Counted from the stretch's first letter, positions 1 to 8,135 are shown. The stretch is DNA of 50,502 nt from Natrinema salsiterrestre (GCF_029502005.1 NZ_JAMQOT010000017.1:1-50502); one strand, 5' to 3'. The notes: generated from the sequence alone by a model not told the origin. Numbers and translations: made by a program.

Positions 1-120
1 TCCGCTCACGCTCCCAACATTCATCAAATTCCGCCGCGTAGCTCTCGCTGAGCAGGTCTGCGAGCATCATTCCAAACCAACTCTACGACCTGCTCACTTC
101 TCAAACCGCGCTAACTAGAC
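1..120 (-). mobile_element. Left IS end with 5' part of an outward-reading transposase
   Basis: The reverse complement of 1-120 repeats 50383-50502 with 11 mismatches. On the minus strand an ATG at 67 (or 70) opens a frame running off the window edge; its first residues are MLADLLSESYAAEFDECWER. This resembles the N-terminus of a haloarchaeal IS transposase (possibly the IS6-like group, from memory; the catalytic domain lies outside the window). The terminal 10 bases facing inward, GTCTAGTTAG, are identical in both copies and probably mark or lie close to the IS end. Confidence 0.6.
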
Positions 121-128
121 GGTGCCAA

Positions 129-144
129 TTTAGGCCTCCCTAAA
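129..144. promoter_or_regulatory. Inverted repeat resembling an iron-regulator box upstream of dps
   Basis: TTTAGG-CCTC-CCTAAA is a perfect 6-bp inverted repeat with a 4-bp spacer, lying just upstream of the TATA-like element of the first dps gene. The TTAGG...CCTAA arrangement resembles operators of DtxR/IdeR/SirR metal regulators, which control iron storage in many prokaryotes. The regulator itself is not in the window. The functional assignment is inference from motif shape and from the iron-related gene downstream. Confidence 0.4.
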
Positions 145-160
145 ATGTGATGATCCTGAA

Positions 161-170
161 AGGTATAAGG
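161..170 (+). promoter_or_regulatory. TATA box of the dps cluster
   Basis: GTATAAGG is centred about 28-30 bp before the GTG (193)/ATG (196) start, which fits a leaderless haloarchaeal transcript. Confidence 0.5.
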
Positions 171-195
171 TGATCGAGCGACTACCCCTCATGTG

Positions 196-744
196 ATGAG
201 TTCCCAAGAGACAACCGTCCGCCAACAGGCCGGCACCGTCGACGAAAACGCGCTCCGGCTCGGTCAGGACAAAGCCGAGCAGATCGTCGAGGCACTAAAC
301 TCCGAACTGGCGAACTCGTATGTCCTCTACCATCAGCTCAAGAAGCACCATTGGGTCGTCGAAGGTGCAGAGTTCCTGCCGCTTCACGAGTTCCTCGAGG
401 ACGCCTACGAGCACGTCGAAGAGGGTGCCGACGAGATCGCCGAGCGTGCGCAGGCACTGGGTGGTGTCCCCGTTTCAGGCCCGTCGAACCTCGAGGAGCG
501 TGCGACTGTCGAGTTCGAGGGCGAAGACGTCTACGATGTCCGCACGATGTTCGAGAACGACCTCGAGATGTACGGCGAGATCATCGAGTCAATGCGCGGT
601 AGCATCGAACTCGCTGAGAACCTCGGTGACCCCGCGACCGGCGAGATGCTGCGCGAGATTCTTGTCGACCTCGAAGAAGACGGTCACCACTTCGAACACT
701 ACCTCGAAGACGACACGCTCGTTCTCGAGAGTGCCACTCATTGA
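196..744 (+). CDS. dpsA: Dps family DNA-protection ferritin (DpsA-like), intact ferroxidase motif
   Basis: This 182-residue protein belongs to the Dps/ferritin-like family, whose dodecamers oxidise Fe(II) with peroxide and protect DNA in stationary phase. The canonical intersubunit ferroxidase residues can be placed: H52 directly before W53, H64 in LHEF, D79 and E83 in ADEIAER; the position of the usual Asp after the second His is Glu (E68). A GTG at 193 could also serve as start, and an ATG at 191 is out of frame (ATG TGA). It is the first of three tandem paralogues; the next gene starts 13 bp after the stop. The TATA-like box and iron-box-like repeat upstream suggest iron or stress control. 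It is the only one of the three that looks able to oxidise iron. Confidence 0.88.
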   Translation: MSSQETTVRQQAGTVDENALRLGQDKAEQIVEALNSELANSYVLYHQLKKHHWVVEGAEFLPLHEFLEDAYEHVEEGADEIAERAQALGGVPVSGPSNLEERATVEFEGEDVYDVRTMFENDLEMYGEIIESMRGSIELAENLGDPATGEMLREILVDLEEDGHHFEHYLEDDTLVLESATH

Positions 745-757
745 ACGGGTAACCTGA

Positions 758-1339
758 ATGGCACTCAAACAAGGCCAGCTCGTTCGGGAACCCGATACGG
801 GCGAGCGCCGTCAAGAATGGGGCACCATCGCAGAGAACGCACTCCGGATCGACCGCGCCGATGCTGAGGCAATCATTGACGCCCTGAGCGTCGATCACGC
901 GGGATCGTTCAACCTGTTCTACCTGCTTCGCAAGCATTACTGGACCGCTGCAGGTGCCGAACACGAAGAAGTCACTAACTTCCTCGAGGATGCGTACAAA
1001 CGAGTGCGCGAGGTTAACGACGACCTCGCAATTCGTATCGTCGAACTGGGTGGGATTCCCCCAAACACACCGCCGAGACTTCAGGAGCGGGCCGAAGTCC
1101 CCCTCGAGGCCGAAGATCTCTACGACCTTCGTGCCTCCTTGAAGGGAGATCTCGAGGGATATGCAATCCTGATCGTCAGTGTGCGTGAACATATCGCTCT
1201 TGCAGAAGAGAAGGGGGACCTGGGAACGGCTGAACTACTCCGTGAGCACCTCGAAAACCTCGAAGATGACGCCCACGCCATCGAGCAATTACTCGAAGAT
1301 GATACGCTCGTTCGAGCGGAGGTGCGAAAGGAACGATGA
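758..1339 (+). CDS. Dps-like protein with degenerate ferroxidase site
   Basis: A 193-residue Dps/ferritin-like paralogue, colinear with its upstream neighbour over the whole length. The residues that bind iron in Dps are changed: Y61 stands directly before W62 where His is expected, T73 replaces the second His, and I92 replaces the Glu of the DEIAER motif; only D88 remains. Its stop overlaps the next start by 4 bp (ATGA), so the pair is translationally coupled. A structural, DNA-binding or heteromer-forming role alongside the intact DpsA is likely, but iron oxidation by this subunit alone is doubtful. Family membership is clear; the specific function is inferred. Confidence 0.8.
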   Translation: MALKQGQLVREPDTGERRQEWGTIAENALRIDRADAEAIIDALSVDHAGSFNLFYLLRKHYWTAAGAEHEEVTNFLEDAYKRVREVNDDLAIRIVELGGIPPNTPPRLQERAEVPLEAEDLYDLRASLKGDLEGYAILIVSVREHIALAEEKGDLGTAELLREHLENLEDDAHAIEQLLEDDTLVRAEVRKER

Positions 1340-1905
1340 TGAGTACACCACATCTCCGGAGCCATGACCAATCTCATGTCCGTCAGGAATGGGACGCGGT
1401 AGCCGACAATGAGCTCCATCTCGAACAGGATGTAGCTAAAGAGTTGGTCACGGCCTTGAACAGCGAAGTGTCGGGACTGTATATCCTCTTCAATCAGGTG
1501 CGCAAGCATTACTGGCTCGTCGAGGGAGCCGAATTGAAGCCGATCAGTGACTTCCTCGAGGATACTGCCGACCGGCTCACGGAGATGACTGACGACATCG
1601 CCATTCGGATCAGCGCGCTCGGCGGTGTTCCGGCCTGTGGGCCGATGGGTATCCGCCAACACGCGCCCATATTCATCGAAGAAGCCCATCACTACGATAT
1701 CCGCTCGTCGCTCGAGCGTGACCTCGACGGGTACGCGACGCTCGCGGTGCAGTGGCGTGAACACATTGAACTGGCAGACCAGCTCGGCGATAAAGCGACG
1801 AGCGAACTTCTACGCCGCCATCTCAAGACACTCGAAGAAGACGCTCACGTCCTCAGTCAGTATCTTGCCGACGATACGCTCGTTCTTCACGACGCGACTA
1901 GGTGA
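1336..1905 (+). CDS. Second Dps-like protein with degenerate ferroxidase site
   Basis: A 189-residue third member of the tandem Dps cluster, starting inside the stop of the previous gene. As in the middle paralogue, the ferroxidase ligands are lost: Y59 before W60 instead of His, S71 instead of the second His, I90 instead of Glu, with D86 retained. The shared substitution pattern (H to Y, E to I) with its neighbour suggests that the two non-canonical copies descend from one duplicated degenerate ancestor. A second ATG follows the first immediately. Alternative reading: a diverged ferritin-like protein binding another ligand. Confidence 0.8.
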   Translation: MMSTPHLRSHDQSHVRQEWDAVADNELHLEQDVAKELVTALNSEVSGLYILFNQVRKHYWLVEGAELKPISDFLEDTADRLTEMTDDIAIRISALGGVPACGPMGIRQHAPIFIEEAHHYDIRSSLERDLDGYATLAVQWREHIELADQLGDKATSELLRRHLKTLEEDAHVLSQYLADDTLVLHDATR

Positions 1906-2339
1906 ATCGTCTCGGGGACAACCCCATGGAATTCGGATTGCCAACATTATACTATTTACACCGATACTCAGGACTGAAGTCACCGACAGTTGATTCAGCC
2001 TGCGAAAGAACACGTCCCGATTGAGACGTGTTATTGGAAGTCCACGCTGAATCCCACGACTTCAGTCGTGGGTAGCTCAAGTGGCCGCGAGTTCGACTCG
2101 ATGAGCGTCTTTTCGATTGGAAGTGGTTTGTTGGTCATCACCTCAGTGGCGTTCAGTATCGGGATTGCTGTATCACGATATCTTCAGATATATTCACCGT
2201 ATAGTATATTAGCGGAGTATCTTTCACAGTAAATGTACGTATGGGTCTCTACCAGAGAAACGAGTGTCGGCCTATTCGGCGATCGCGACGCTGCTCACAC
2301 AATCCTTAGTGTGTCACATAATTTGCCCTAAACATTACA
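1906..2339. other. Intergenic region with IS605-type relic and possible micropeptide
   Basis: No convincing full gene. It contains the hairpin at 2053-2072 listed separately. A short frame at 2101-2232 (+, 43 codons) begins MSVFSIGSGLLVITSV and would form one membrane helix, but without homologues to compare it cannot be called a gene. Confidence 0.4.
2053..2072. repeat. IS200/IS605-type (IS1341/TnpB) end hairpin relic
   Basis: CCCACGAC-TTCA-GTCGTGGG is a perfect 8-bp stem with a 4-base loop, followed by GTAGCTCAA. From memory this is the hairpin found at the 3' end of haloarchaeal IS1341-type TnpB elements (the omega-RNA end). No tnpB gene is left here, so it is a solo relic. Confidence 0.55.
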
Positions 2340-2375
2340 ATGGCTTCTGTGCTATTTGATACCACAGTATCAACT

Positions 2376-2600
2376 ATGGATAGGAGCCATAATGGTAATG
2401 AGCTGTCCCTTGACGCGTGCCTCGACCGTCTGGCAAATCGACAGCGGCGTGTACTTCTGGGGTTTTTTTGTGACTCGAATCGAGAGGCTGCATCGATTGA
2501 CTACCGTAGAGTGCATACTCCTTACAGCCAGTCCTCGCCCCAGGCGTCGAGCGACTCGAACACGGGACAGAGGGCATTCCCCTTCTCAGTCAGCGTGTAA
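2376..2600 (+). pseudogene. Truncated DUF7344-type regulator fragment
   Basis: Residues about 10-33 of this frame (ELSLDACLDRLANRQRRVLL onward) match the start of the DUF7344 winged-helix domain common in haloarchaea, compare the intact copy at 16820-17200. After REAASID the similarity stops and the frame runs antisense into the 3' end of the HxlR gene. An upstream in-frame ATG exists at 2340. It is most likely a remnant truncated by rearrangement; this part of the window also carries the IS605-type relic. Confidence 0.4.
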
Positions 2601-2875
2601 TAACTCGCGACCGGCGATTCGAACTCCTTCCGGTTCTCGATGAACCCCTCCTCCTCTAAATCATCAAGCACTCGCGAGAGTGTGTAGGAACTCGCACCCG
2701 TTGACCGCTTAAGTTCGTTAAACCGCTTTTCACCGTCACGGAGGTCGTTGAGTATGATGAGCTTCCACTTCGCCCCCATCTCCTCGACCGCCCCGACGAC
2801 GTTGCAGACGTCCGCATTTCGTTGTTCGACTTCGGTGCCTTCGTCAGTATCTGCCGAGGGGGGTTGGGTCACCAT
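2522..2875 (-). CDS. HxlR family winged-helix regulator
   Basis: 117 residues with the HxlR/MarR-like winged helix: a conserved Cys (C24, DVCNVVGAVEEMGAKWKLII), the recognition-helix segment RFNELKRSTGASSYTLSRVL, and the wing leading to YYTLTEKG. HxlR proteins are small dimeric sensors of aldehydes, quinones or redox stress, often through the N-terminal Cys. It is divergent from the truncated SDR and VOC dioxygenase genes and shares their promoter region, so it probably autoregulates and controls them. The ATG at 2875 lies about 32 bp from the shared TATA palindrome. Confidence 0.88.
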   Translation of the reverse strand: MVTQPPSADTDEGTEVEQRNADVCNVVGAVEEMGAKWKLIILNDLRDGEKRFNELKRSTGASSYTLSRVLDDLEEEGFIENRKEFESPVASYYTLTEKGNALCPVFESLDAWGEDWL

Positions 2876-2902
2876 TACTTGGTCATACTATTGATGCCTG
2901 AT

Positions 2903-2912
2903 CTATATATAG
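2903..2912. promoter_or_regulatory. Symmetric TATA element shared by divergent genes
   Basis: CTATATATAG is a perfect palindrome about 32 bp from the HxlR start at 2875 and about 30 bp from the SDR start at 2938, so one TATA box could serve both directions. Confidence 0.5.
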
Positions 2913-2926
2913 GTTTGGAACCAAAC
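2913..2926. promoter_or_regulatory. Candidate HxlR operator (GTTTGG-AA-CCAAAC)
   Basis: A 6-bp inverted repeat with a 2-bp spacer directly beside the shared TATA box, overlapping the plus-strand core promoter. A dimeric regulator bound here would block one or both promoters. Assignment to HxlR is by position only. Confidence 0.45.
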
Positions 2927-2937
2927 TAGGTAATGTA

Positions 2938-3195
2938 ATGAAACTACAAAACACGACGATGCTCGTGACCGGTACGACCGGCAACACAGGCCCGTACATG
3001 ACGGACCAGTTTGTGGACAGCGGAGCCAACGTCATCGGTAGCCATATCACCGAAACGGCGAGAAATGCCGTTGAGAACCGCGCTGAGCACGTCGACGCGG
3101 TATCGTACTACCAAATCGATCTGACTGACCAGGCAGCAGTCGAAACGTTCACCGAGACGGTCGTTAACGATCACGGTCTAAGACATCAACCATGA
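2938..3195 (+). pseudogene. Truncated short-chain dehydrogenase (N-terminal Rossmann part only)
   Basis: The 85 residues contain the first Rossmann unit (LVTGTTGNTGPYMTDQFV, a GxxGxxG nucleotide motif) and the D-L-T motif after beta-3, then end after VVNDHG where the NNAG motif and catalytic Tyr-Lys of an SDR should follow. The stop overlaps the next start by 4 bp (ATGA), so it is still translated ahead of the VOC gene. Probably a deletion joined the SDR start to the downstream gene. It cannot be a working dehydrogenase, though its translation may still drive translation of the next gene. Confidence 0.6.
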
Positions 3196-4052
3196 CCACG
3201 CCATCAAATACAGACACGCTCCCACAGGGGACACGCATCGGTCGAACTGCACTCCACGTCAATGATCTCAACGAGCTGACCGAGTTCTACCGAACCGTCG
3301 TTGGCCTCAGTGTATTAGAAGAATCCGACACCCATTCGGTCCTCGGTGTTGCGGACACCCCGCTGCTCGTCTTGGAGGGTGACGTAGACGCACCCACACG
3401 GCACCAATCGGCTGCCGGGCTCTACCACACAGCCTTCAGGGTGCCTTCCCGGGCGGCGCTCGGTGACACACTGGCTCGGATACGGGACCACTGGCAACTC
3501 GGCGGCGCATCCGACCACTGGGTTAGCGAAGCGTTGTACCTCACTGATCCGGAAGGGAATGGGATCGAGATCTATCGCGACTTCCCACGCGAGGACTGGC
3601 CTCGCAGTGACGACGGCCGTGTTCGGATCAGCACAGAGCCGCTTGATCTCGACAGCATCGAAGCCGCAGCCACAGGTGATACCCAGGCCCCTCCTGGAAC
3701 GGATATCGGGCATATTCATCTCGAGGTCTCTTCGCTGGACGCGTTCAGGAACTTCTACGTGGACACCCTCGGGTTCGAGGTTCAAACGACCGTGCCCGAC
3801 GCAGCCTTCGTGTCCGCAGGGGGGTATCACCATCACATCGGCGCGAACACCTGGCATCACCGAACGGCCCCTGTCAATGGACGTGGGCTGTCATGGTTCG
3901 AGGTACTTGTCCCGAATCAGGGCGCGCTCAACGCTGTGCAGTTGCGATTGGACGGCCGTGATATTCCAGTGACCGAGACGGATGATGGTCTCGTCATCCA
4001 CGTTCCCGACGAGATCGAGGTGCGAATTCGGACCGACCCATCGGCTCTGTAG
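3192..4052 (+). CDS. Two-domain VOC dioxygenase (CatE/catechol 2,3-dioxygenase-like)
   Basis: 286 residues with two vicinal-oxygen-chelate (glyoxalase/extradiol dioxygenase) modules: residues about 8-130 (RTALHVNDLNELTEFYRTVVGL ... DPEGNGIEIYRD) and about 175-280 (GHIHLEVSSLDAFRNFYVDTLGFE ... GGYHHHIGANTW ... IEVRI). The C-terminal module keeps the His (HIHLEV), His (YHHHIG) and Glu metal ligand pattern, as in CatE-type proteins. Many haloarchaeal HxlR-linked VOC proteins are annotated as catechol 2,3-dioxygenases without tested substrates. With the HxlR neighbour, detoxification of a quinone or aromatic is plausible; participation in the aromatic pathway further on is possible but unproven. 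Confidence 0.85.
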   Translation: MTTPSNTDTLPQGTRIGRTALHVNDLNELTEFYRTVVGLSVLEESDTHSVLGVADTPLLVLEGDVDAPTRHQSAAGLYHTAFRVPSRAALGDTLARIRDHWQLGGASDHWVSEALYLTDPEGNGIEIYRDFPREDWPRSDDGRVRISTEPLDLDSIEAAATGDTQAPPGTDIGHIHLEVSSLDAFRNFYVDTLGFEVQTTVPDAAFVSAGGYHHHIGANTWHHRTAPVNGRGLSWFEVLVPNQGALNAVQLRLDGRDIPVTETDDGLVIHVPDEIEVRIRTDPSAL

Positions 4053-4208
4053 TCTAGACGGAGCGGCATATTGTCGTGAAGTGAGGTTCGCATTCTCGCG
4101 TTAGAGGACTTGCAGTAGTCACAGTTCTCGTATCACGATTCAAAAGTGAAGCCGAGGCACGTTTGCGTAGACAGTACGAATTTAAGGAGTAGCCGACTCC
4201 ACTGACGA

Positions 4209-4883
4209 TTACTTATCGACACCTTCAGGCCCTGAACGCAATGCCTGGTCGATGAGCGCGTCCAACGCTCGCCGCATTCGGCGTCCGAGCGCTGACGAGG
4301 AAACCTCGAACTCCTCGGCCAACTCTTCAAGTGTGATATTTCGTGGTTGGTGGAAGTAACCTCGTTCGTGTGCTCGAATAAGCACCTCGTGCTGCGCGGG
4401 GGTCAATTCAAACGGTCTGGTTGGGTCGTCAGATGAACTTCGATCTTCCCGATAGAGACGCTGAAGATCAAACGGAATTTCGTGCTCTTGGCAGATCTCA
4501 CGAAAGTCCTGTAACGCCTCTACAGTTGGAGCTCGGACACGGAAGTAAGACCCCTCACGTGTTGTTGTGATATCGAGAAACACGATGTCAGCCTCAGTCG
4601 CCTGCGAATAGAGTAGTTCCGCTACGGATTTTTCATGGTGCGTTATTCGGTATAAGCGCCGGCCGTCTATTTCGGTGAGACAGGTATACTCTTTGATGGT
4701 AGCATTGGCTTCGAGCGCCGATTCGAAGGCCTCGAAATCGTCACCCGAAGCCCACAAGACGCGAATGCCTTCCCCATCTTGTGTAAGATGTAACTCCTCA
4801 TTGCGATACACCATCTCCGGAACTGCTTTGAACTCTTTTTGAACCAACGGTGCGACGATGTGGAACTCAGCAATATAACTCAT
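4209..4883 (-). CDS. Bat-type HTH_10 transcriptional regulator
   Basis: 224 residues. The C-terminal part (about 165-220) is the bacterio-opsin-activator HTH_10 domain: LTPAQHEVLIRAHERGYFHQPR, then the helix-turn-helix TLEELAEEFEVSSSALGRRMRRA. The N-terminal part is the haloarchaeal ligand-sensing type region without PAS/GAF hallmarks. I prefer the start at MSYIAEF (4883), typical of the family, over an upstream in-frame ATG at 4907. The regulated genes cannot be read from position; it stands alone with AT-rich DNA upstream. Confidence 0.82.
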   Translation of the reverse strand: MSYIAEFHIVAPLVQKEFKAVPEMVYRNEELHLTQDGEGIRVLWASGDDFEAFESALEANATIKEYTCLTEIDGRRLYRITHHEKSVAELLYSQATEADIVFLDITTTREGSYFRVRAPTVEALQDFREICQEHEIPFDLQRLYREDRSSSDDPTRPFELTPAQHEVLIRAHERGYFHQPRNITLEELAEEFEVSSSALGRRMRRALDALIDQALRSGPEGVDK

Positions 4884-5452
4884 ATCCCACTTCTGAACGA
4901 ATCGCATGCCGTTTGTACGGTTGTTGTGCCATGTAGAGCGAGCAGTCCCGCCAGTCCACTTCTACCTGTTTCCGATACGCAACCCTATTCCATCGCCGCT
5001 CATGAGTATACGGTCTCGATTCGGTCATTTGAGAACCACTGGGTGGCTAAGGAATTTAAATTATTTGGGTTTCTGCTACCAGTGTTGCAAGTTATTACAA
5101 CGATTATATAGTTCGTATGTCTGTTATGGTGTTGTTTTCCGATTCCTTGTCATCGTCATCGTTGGTAGAGAGCAGTTCTATAAGATTGCGCGCCACCATA
5201 CTGATGACCAATAGTCTATTCCCATAGAATTAATTTTTTATGATGGTTCTTCATAGTGGCGTTTTCCCACAGATATACAGTGTATTTTCATATTATTAGA
5301 AATGTAAATACAACATATTTTGTGTTCATCTGACTGTCGAAATTGGTCTTCAAAGAAGAAATCGGATGGATAACTGGAAAAGTTGAATCTTTTCTCGATC
5401 GCCCCCCAACGAACCATCAAATGGTGAAAATACCGATAGGAGAGAACTTTAA
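4884..5452. other. AT-rich intergenic region
   Basis: About 570 bp, clearly lower in GC than the flanking genes, with several short frames that look like chance. No tRNA, array or long repeat was seen. One GTATACGG element lies at 5006-5013, like those near 8.6 kb. Confidence 0.4.
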
Positions 5453-7408
5453 TCAGATATCCGCAATGACGTCGTGGTCCCCTTCGATAGCCTGCGCGTC
5501 CTCTTCCAGTAGCGCTACGACGAGATACGGAACGTGCGTTTTGAAGTACTCGACGAGCGCTGCGATCCGTTCGGAATCGATCGCCTCGAGGGAATCCAGC
5601 AGCATGAACGGGACCGTCTCGTAGACATCGTGAACGAGATAGCCTGCCAATGCGAACACGAGTCCGGTTACCTCCCGTTCACTTTCGCTCAGATGATCGA
5701 TCGTATCCTCGTAGGCTGCGCCCTCGTCAGTACTGCGGACGATCTTGAGGTCGAACGACGACTTCGAGACTTTCCGACGTCCTTCGCGGACCTCGCGGGT
5801 CGTCCGATCGATCCAGATCCGGTCAAGGTTGTCGTAGCCGAGGGTCTCGCGGAGGTTTTCCATGTGCTCGTTGAACGCCTCGACTGCATTCGCTTCGATC
5901 TGATCGATCCGCGTGCGGAGATCCGTCAGTTCGTCCGTCACGTCCTCACGACGGGCTTCGAGTTCGTCCTGTTCGCCGAGGCGCTCTTCAATCGAGGCGA
6001 TCTCGTCCTTGATCTCGTCGCGCTCGCGCTCCTTGCGTTCGAGCTTGAACTCGAGTTGGTTGACTTCCTTGTGCTGGTCGAGGATTCCGCTGTACTCTTC
6101 GGTCTCAAGTTCGTCGACTTCGGCTTCGAGCTCGTCGACTTCGTTGGTAAGGGCTTCACGCTTGTCCGTTAGATCCTCGATCCGATCGTTCCGGCGTTCG
6201 ATCTCGTTAGTCGTCGATTCGAGCCGTTGTTTGGTCTGACGGTATTCAGTCCGGTTTTCGTCGATCGTGGAGAGTGACTCCCGAAGATCGTCGAGCTCGG
6301 ACGTGATTTCGGATCTCTCTTCGAGTTTTTCCTGGCGTGCGGCACGGAGTTGTTCAACCGTTGTCTCAATCTGTTCTCGGGCGACCGTCGAGCCACAGGT
6401 CCAACACGTGATTTTCTCGGAGTCAGCGAGTAACTGATCCGTCACTGGACCGTCGTTGGTCTGCTCGTCTGTGAGAACGGAGTCGGACTCGTCGAGGAGT
6501 TGCTCATTGAACTGGATCGTGCTCTGGAGCTGGGAGATCTCTTTCGAGAGATCCGCTTTCTCCTCTTGGATCGTCTCGATTTCGGCTTCGATACGGCCGA
6601 TATCGGTCTCGTCGCCGGTAGAGAGTGATTCGAGTCGGTCTCGAATCTCATCTTCTTCTTCTTCCAGTGCCTCGATACTCTCTCGCTCAGTCTCGATCTG
6701 ATCGCGAACGCGCTCGAGCTCAGATCGCGTCTCTCGGAGCTCTTCGAGTTTCGTTTCGAGCTTGGACTGCTCTTCTCGTCGCTGTTCGACGTCGACGTTC
6801 GCTTCTTCGAGTTCCGCTCGAGCCGTTTCGAGCTCATCCTGCAGCGTCTCTATCTCGTCGGTTATCTGCGTCCGCTTGGCCTCGAGGTCGGGGAGCCGCT
6901 GTTTGAGCGTCTCCAACTCCTCCAGCCGTTCGTCAAGTTCTCTTTTTTGCTGCTCATACTGTTCGATCTCGGTCTTGATCGCAGCGGTATCGACCGGACG
7001 CATGATCAACTCACGGAGGTCATCGCCGCGAGCAACAGCCTGCCGTGCCTCGTTGGACTCGAGCAGAAATGCAAACAGATCTGCGTGCTCGGGGTCTTCC
7101 AAGTATGGATCGCCATCGGTGGCGATCGTTTCCGCCCGCCGCTCGAGTCGCCGTCGATAGATCTTGTCGCCGAACTCGAGTGTCGCACTTCCTTCGTCGG
7201 CATCCGCTTTGAGACTTACCTGATCGCTGCCGAGTGCTACCATGATCCCCTGCAGCAGTGATGTACGGTTGGTCGCGTTTCTCCCGGAGAGGATTGTCAC
7301 CCCCTCTTGAAAAGAGACTTCCGTCTCGTCGATACCGCCGATGTTCTTGATAGAAATCGTCGCCTCCCCCGGTATGTCGTGTATCTTCTGGTTTACGGTA
7401 CTTGCCAT
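5453..7408 (-). CDS. Archaea-specific SMC-related protein (coiled-coil ATPase, RdfA partner)
   Basis: 651 residues arranged as ABC-ATPase half, long coiled coil (about 140-330), a CxxC turn (C335-C338, CWTCGS), returning coiled coil (about 345-520) and second ATPase half. The nucleotide loop GRNATNRTS (42-50) is a non-classical Walker A lacking the Lys; LSESEREVTG resembles an ABC signature and FMLLDSLEAID a Walker B with Ser instead of Glu. The central CxxC resembles half of a Rad50 zinc hook, which would dimerise through zinc. The haloarchaeal SMC-related family typically sits beside rdfA, as here (103 bp apart, same strand). Role in chromosome or cell-shape organisation is inferred. The start at MASTVNQ is preferred to an ATG at 7435. 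Confidence 0.85.
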   Translation of the reverse strand: MASTVNQKIHDIPGEATISIKNIGGIDETEVSFQEGVTILSGRNATNRTSLLQGIMVALGSDQVSLKADADEGSATLEFGDKIYRRRLERRAETIATDGDPYLEDPEHADLFAFLLESNEARQAVARGDDLRELIMRPVDTAAIKTEIEQYEQQKRELDERLEELETLKQRLPDLEAKRTQITDEIETLQDELETARAELEEANVDVEQRREEQSKLETKLEELRETRSELERVRDQIETERESIEALEEEEDEIRDRLESLSTGDETDIGRIEAEIETIQEEKADLSKEISQLQSTIQFNEQLLDESDSVLTDEQTNDGPVTDQLLADSEKITCWTCGSTVAREQIETTVEQLRAARQEKLEERSEITSELDDLRESLSTIDENRTEYRQTKQRLESTTNEIERRNDRIEDLTDKREALTNEVDELEAEVDELETEEYSGILDQHKEVNQLEFKLERKERERDEIKDEIASIEERLGEQDELEARREDVTDELTDLRTRIDQIEANAVEAFNEHMENLRETLGYDNLDRIWIDRTTREVREGRRKVSKSSFDLKIVRSTDEGAAYEDTIDHLSESEREVTGLVFALAGYLVHDVYETVPFMLLDSLEAIDSERIAALVEYFKTHVPYLVVALLEEDAQAIEGDHDVIADI

Positions 7409-7511
7409 GATATGCTTAGTACGCCCCCCTCTCACATAGGTATTATTGTTTCAGGCGCGTGTACAGAGGTATCTACAGCGGACCGTCGTCAATTACGTTT
7501 CACCACTGTTT

Positions 7512-8135
7512 CTACTGACAATCACAAGATCGTTGCTGGAACAGTTCTCTAACGGTATATTCCTGAAAGCAGTCCTCGCAGGTCACCTTCACGGAGACGT
7601 TCACGTTGAACTCCCCGATTTCGAGTATGCCACTTTGATCCAGACGATCGACTCTATCCGAGGTGACTGCCGCAGTTCTGTTCTGGAGAGCGCTCAGTTC
7701 CTGTGTGCTCTTCTCGAGTCGTTCCTCATCGCTGGGAGTCTCGATTGACGTGTCGAGACACTTCGTCAGATGATTGTAGACGGTCTGGTGAGAGACGAAA
7801 TCCGACTCGACCTGATCGACCGGGACGCCATCGCGCTGTAATTCGTTTCGCGTCTGGACGCGCGTTCCGCTGGTAACGTCGTCGCTCGTGAGTAATCTGT
7901 ACGTGTTCTCGATCTCACCTTCTCTAGGTGGAATATCCGCGTTTGTAAGCGCCGTTTCTAATATTTTCTGGTTCACGTACGTTGCAAGTTCGCGCGTGCT
8001 GCGTTGTTCGTCGTCGTCGCCGGTCCAAGACTTGATTAGCGTCTCGTCGAGATTAGTGAACCCGTATTTTTCCGAAACCCGGCCGAGCTTACATTCACAC
8101 GCCGCTTCGGTTTTTTTGGTGTCGTTATCGGTCAT
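7512..8135 (-). CDS. rdfA: Rod-determining factor RdfA-like protein
   Basis: 207 residues with the features I associate with the haloarchaeal RdfA family: an N-terminal CKLGRVSEKYGF segment, a W-T-G-(acidic) patch, RELATYVNQKILETAL, YRLLTSDDV and DFVSHQTVYNHL, then a C-terminal beta-rich part with a CxxC...CxC set (CEDC ... CDC) that may bind zinc. RdfA was described in Haloferax volcanii as needed for rod cell shape; many paralogues accompany an SMC-like gene, as here. The ATG at 8135 opens after AT-rich DNA. Whether this copy acts in cell shape or in a mobile-element function is unknown. Confidence 0.8.
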   Translation of the reverse strand: MTDNDTKKTEAACECKLGRVSEKYGFTNLDETLIKSWTGDDDEQRSTRELATYVNQKILETALTNADIPPREGEIENTYRLLTSDDVTSGTRVQTRNELQRDGVPVDQVESDFVSHQTVYNHLTKCLDTSIETPSDEERLEKSTQELSALQNRTAAVTSDRVDRLDQSGILEIGEFNVNVSVKVTCEDCFQEYTVRELFQQRSCDCQ

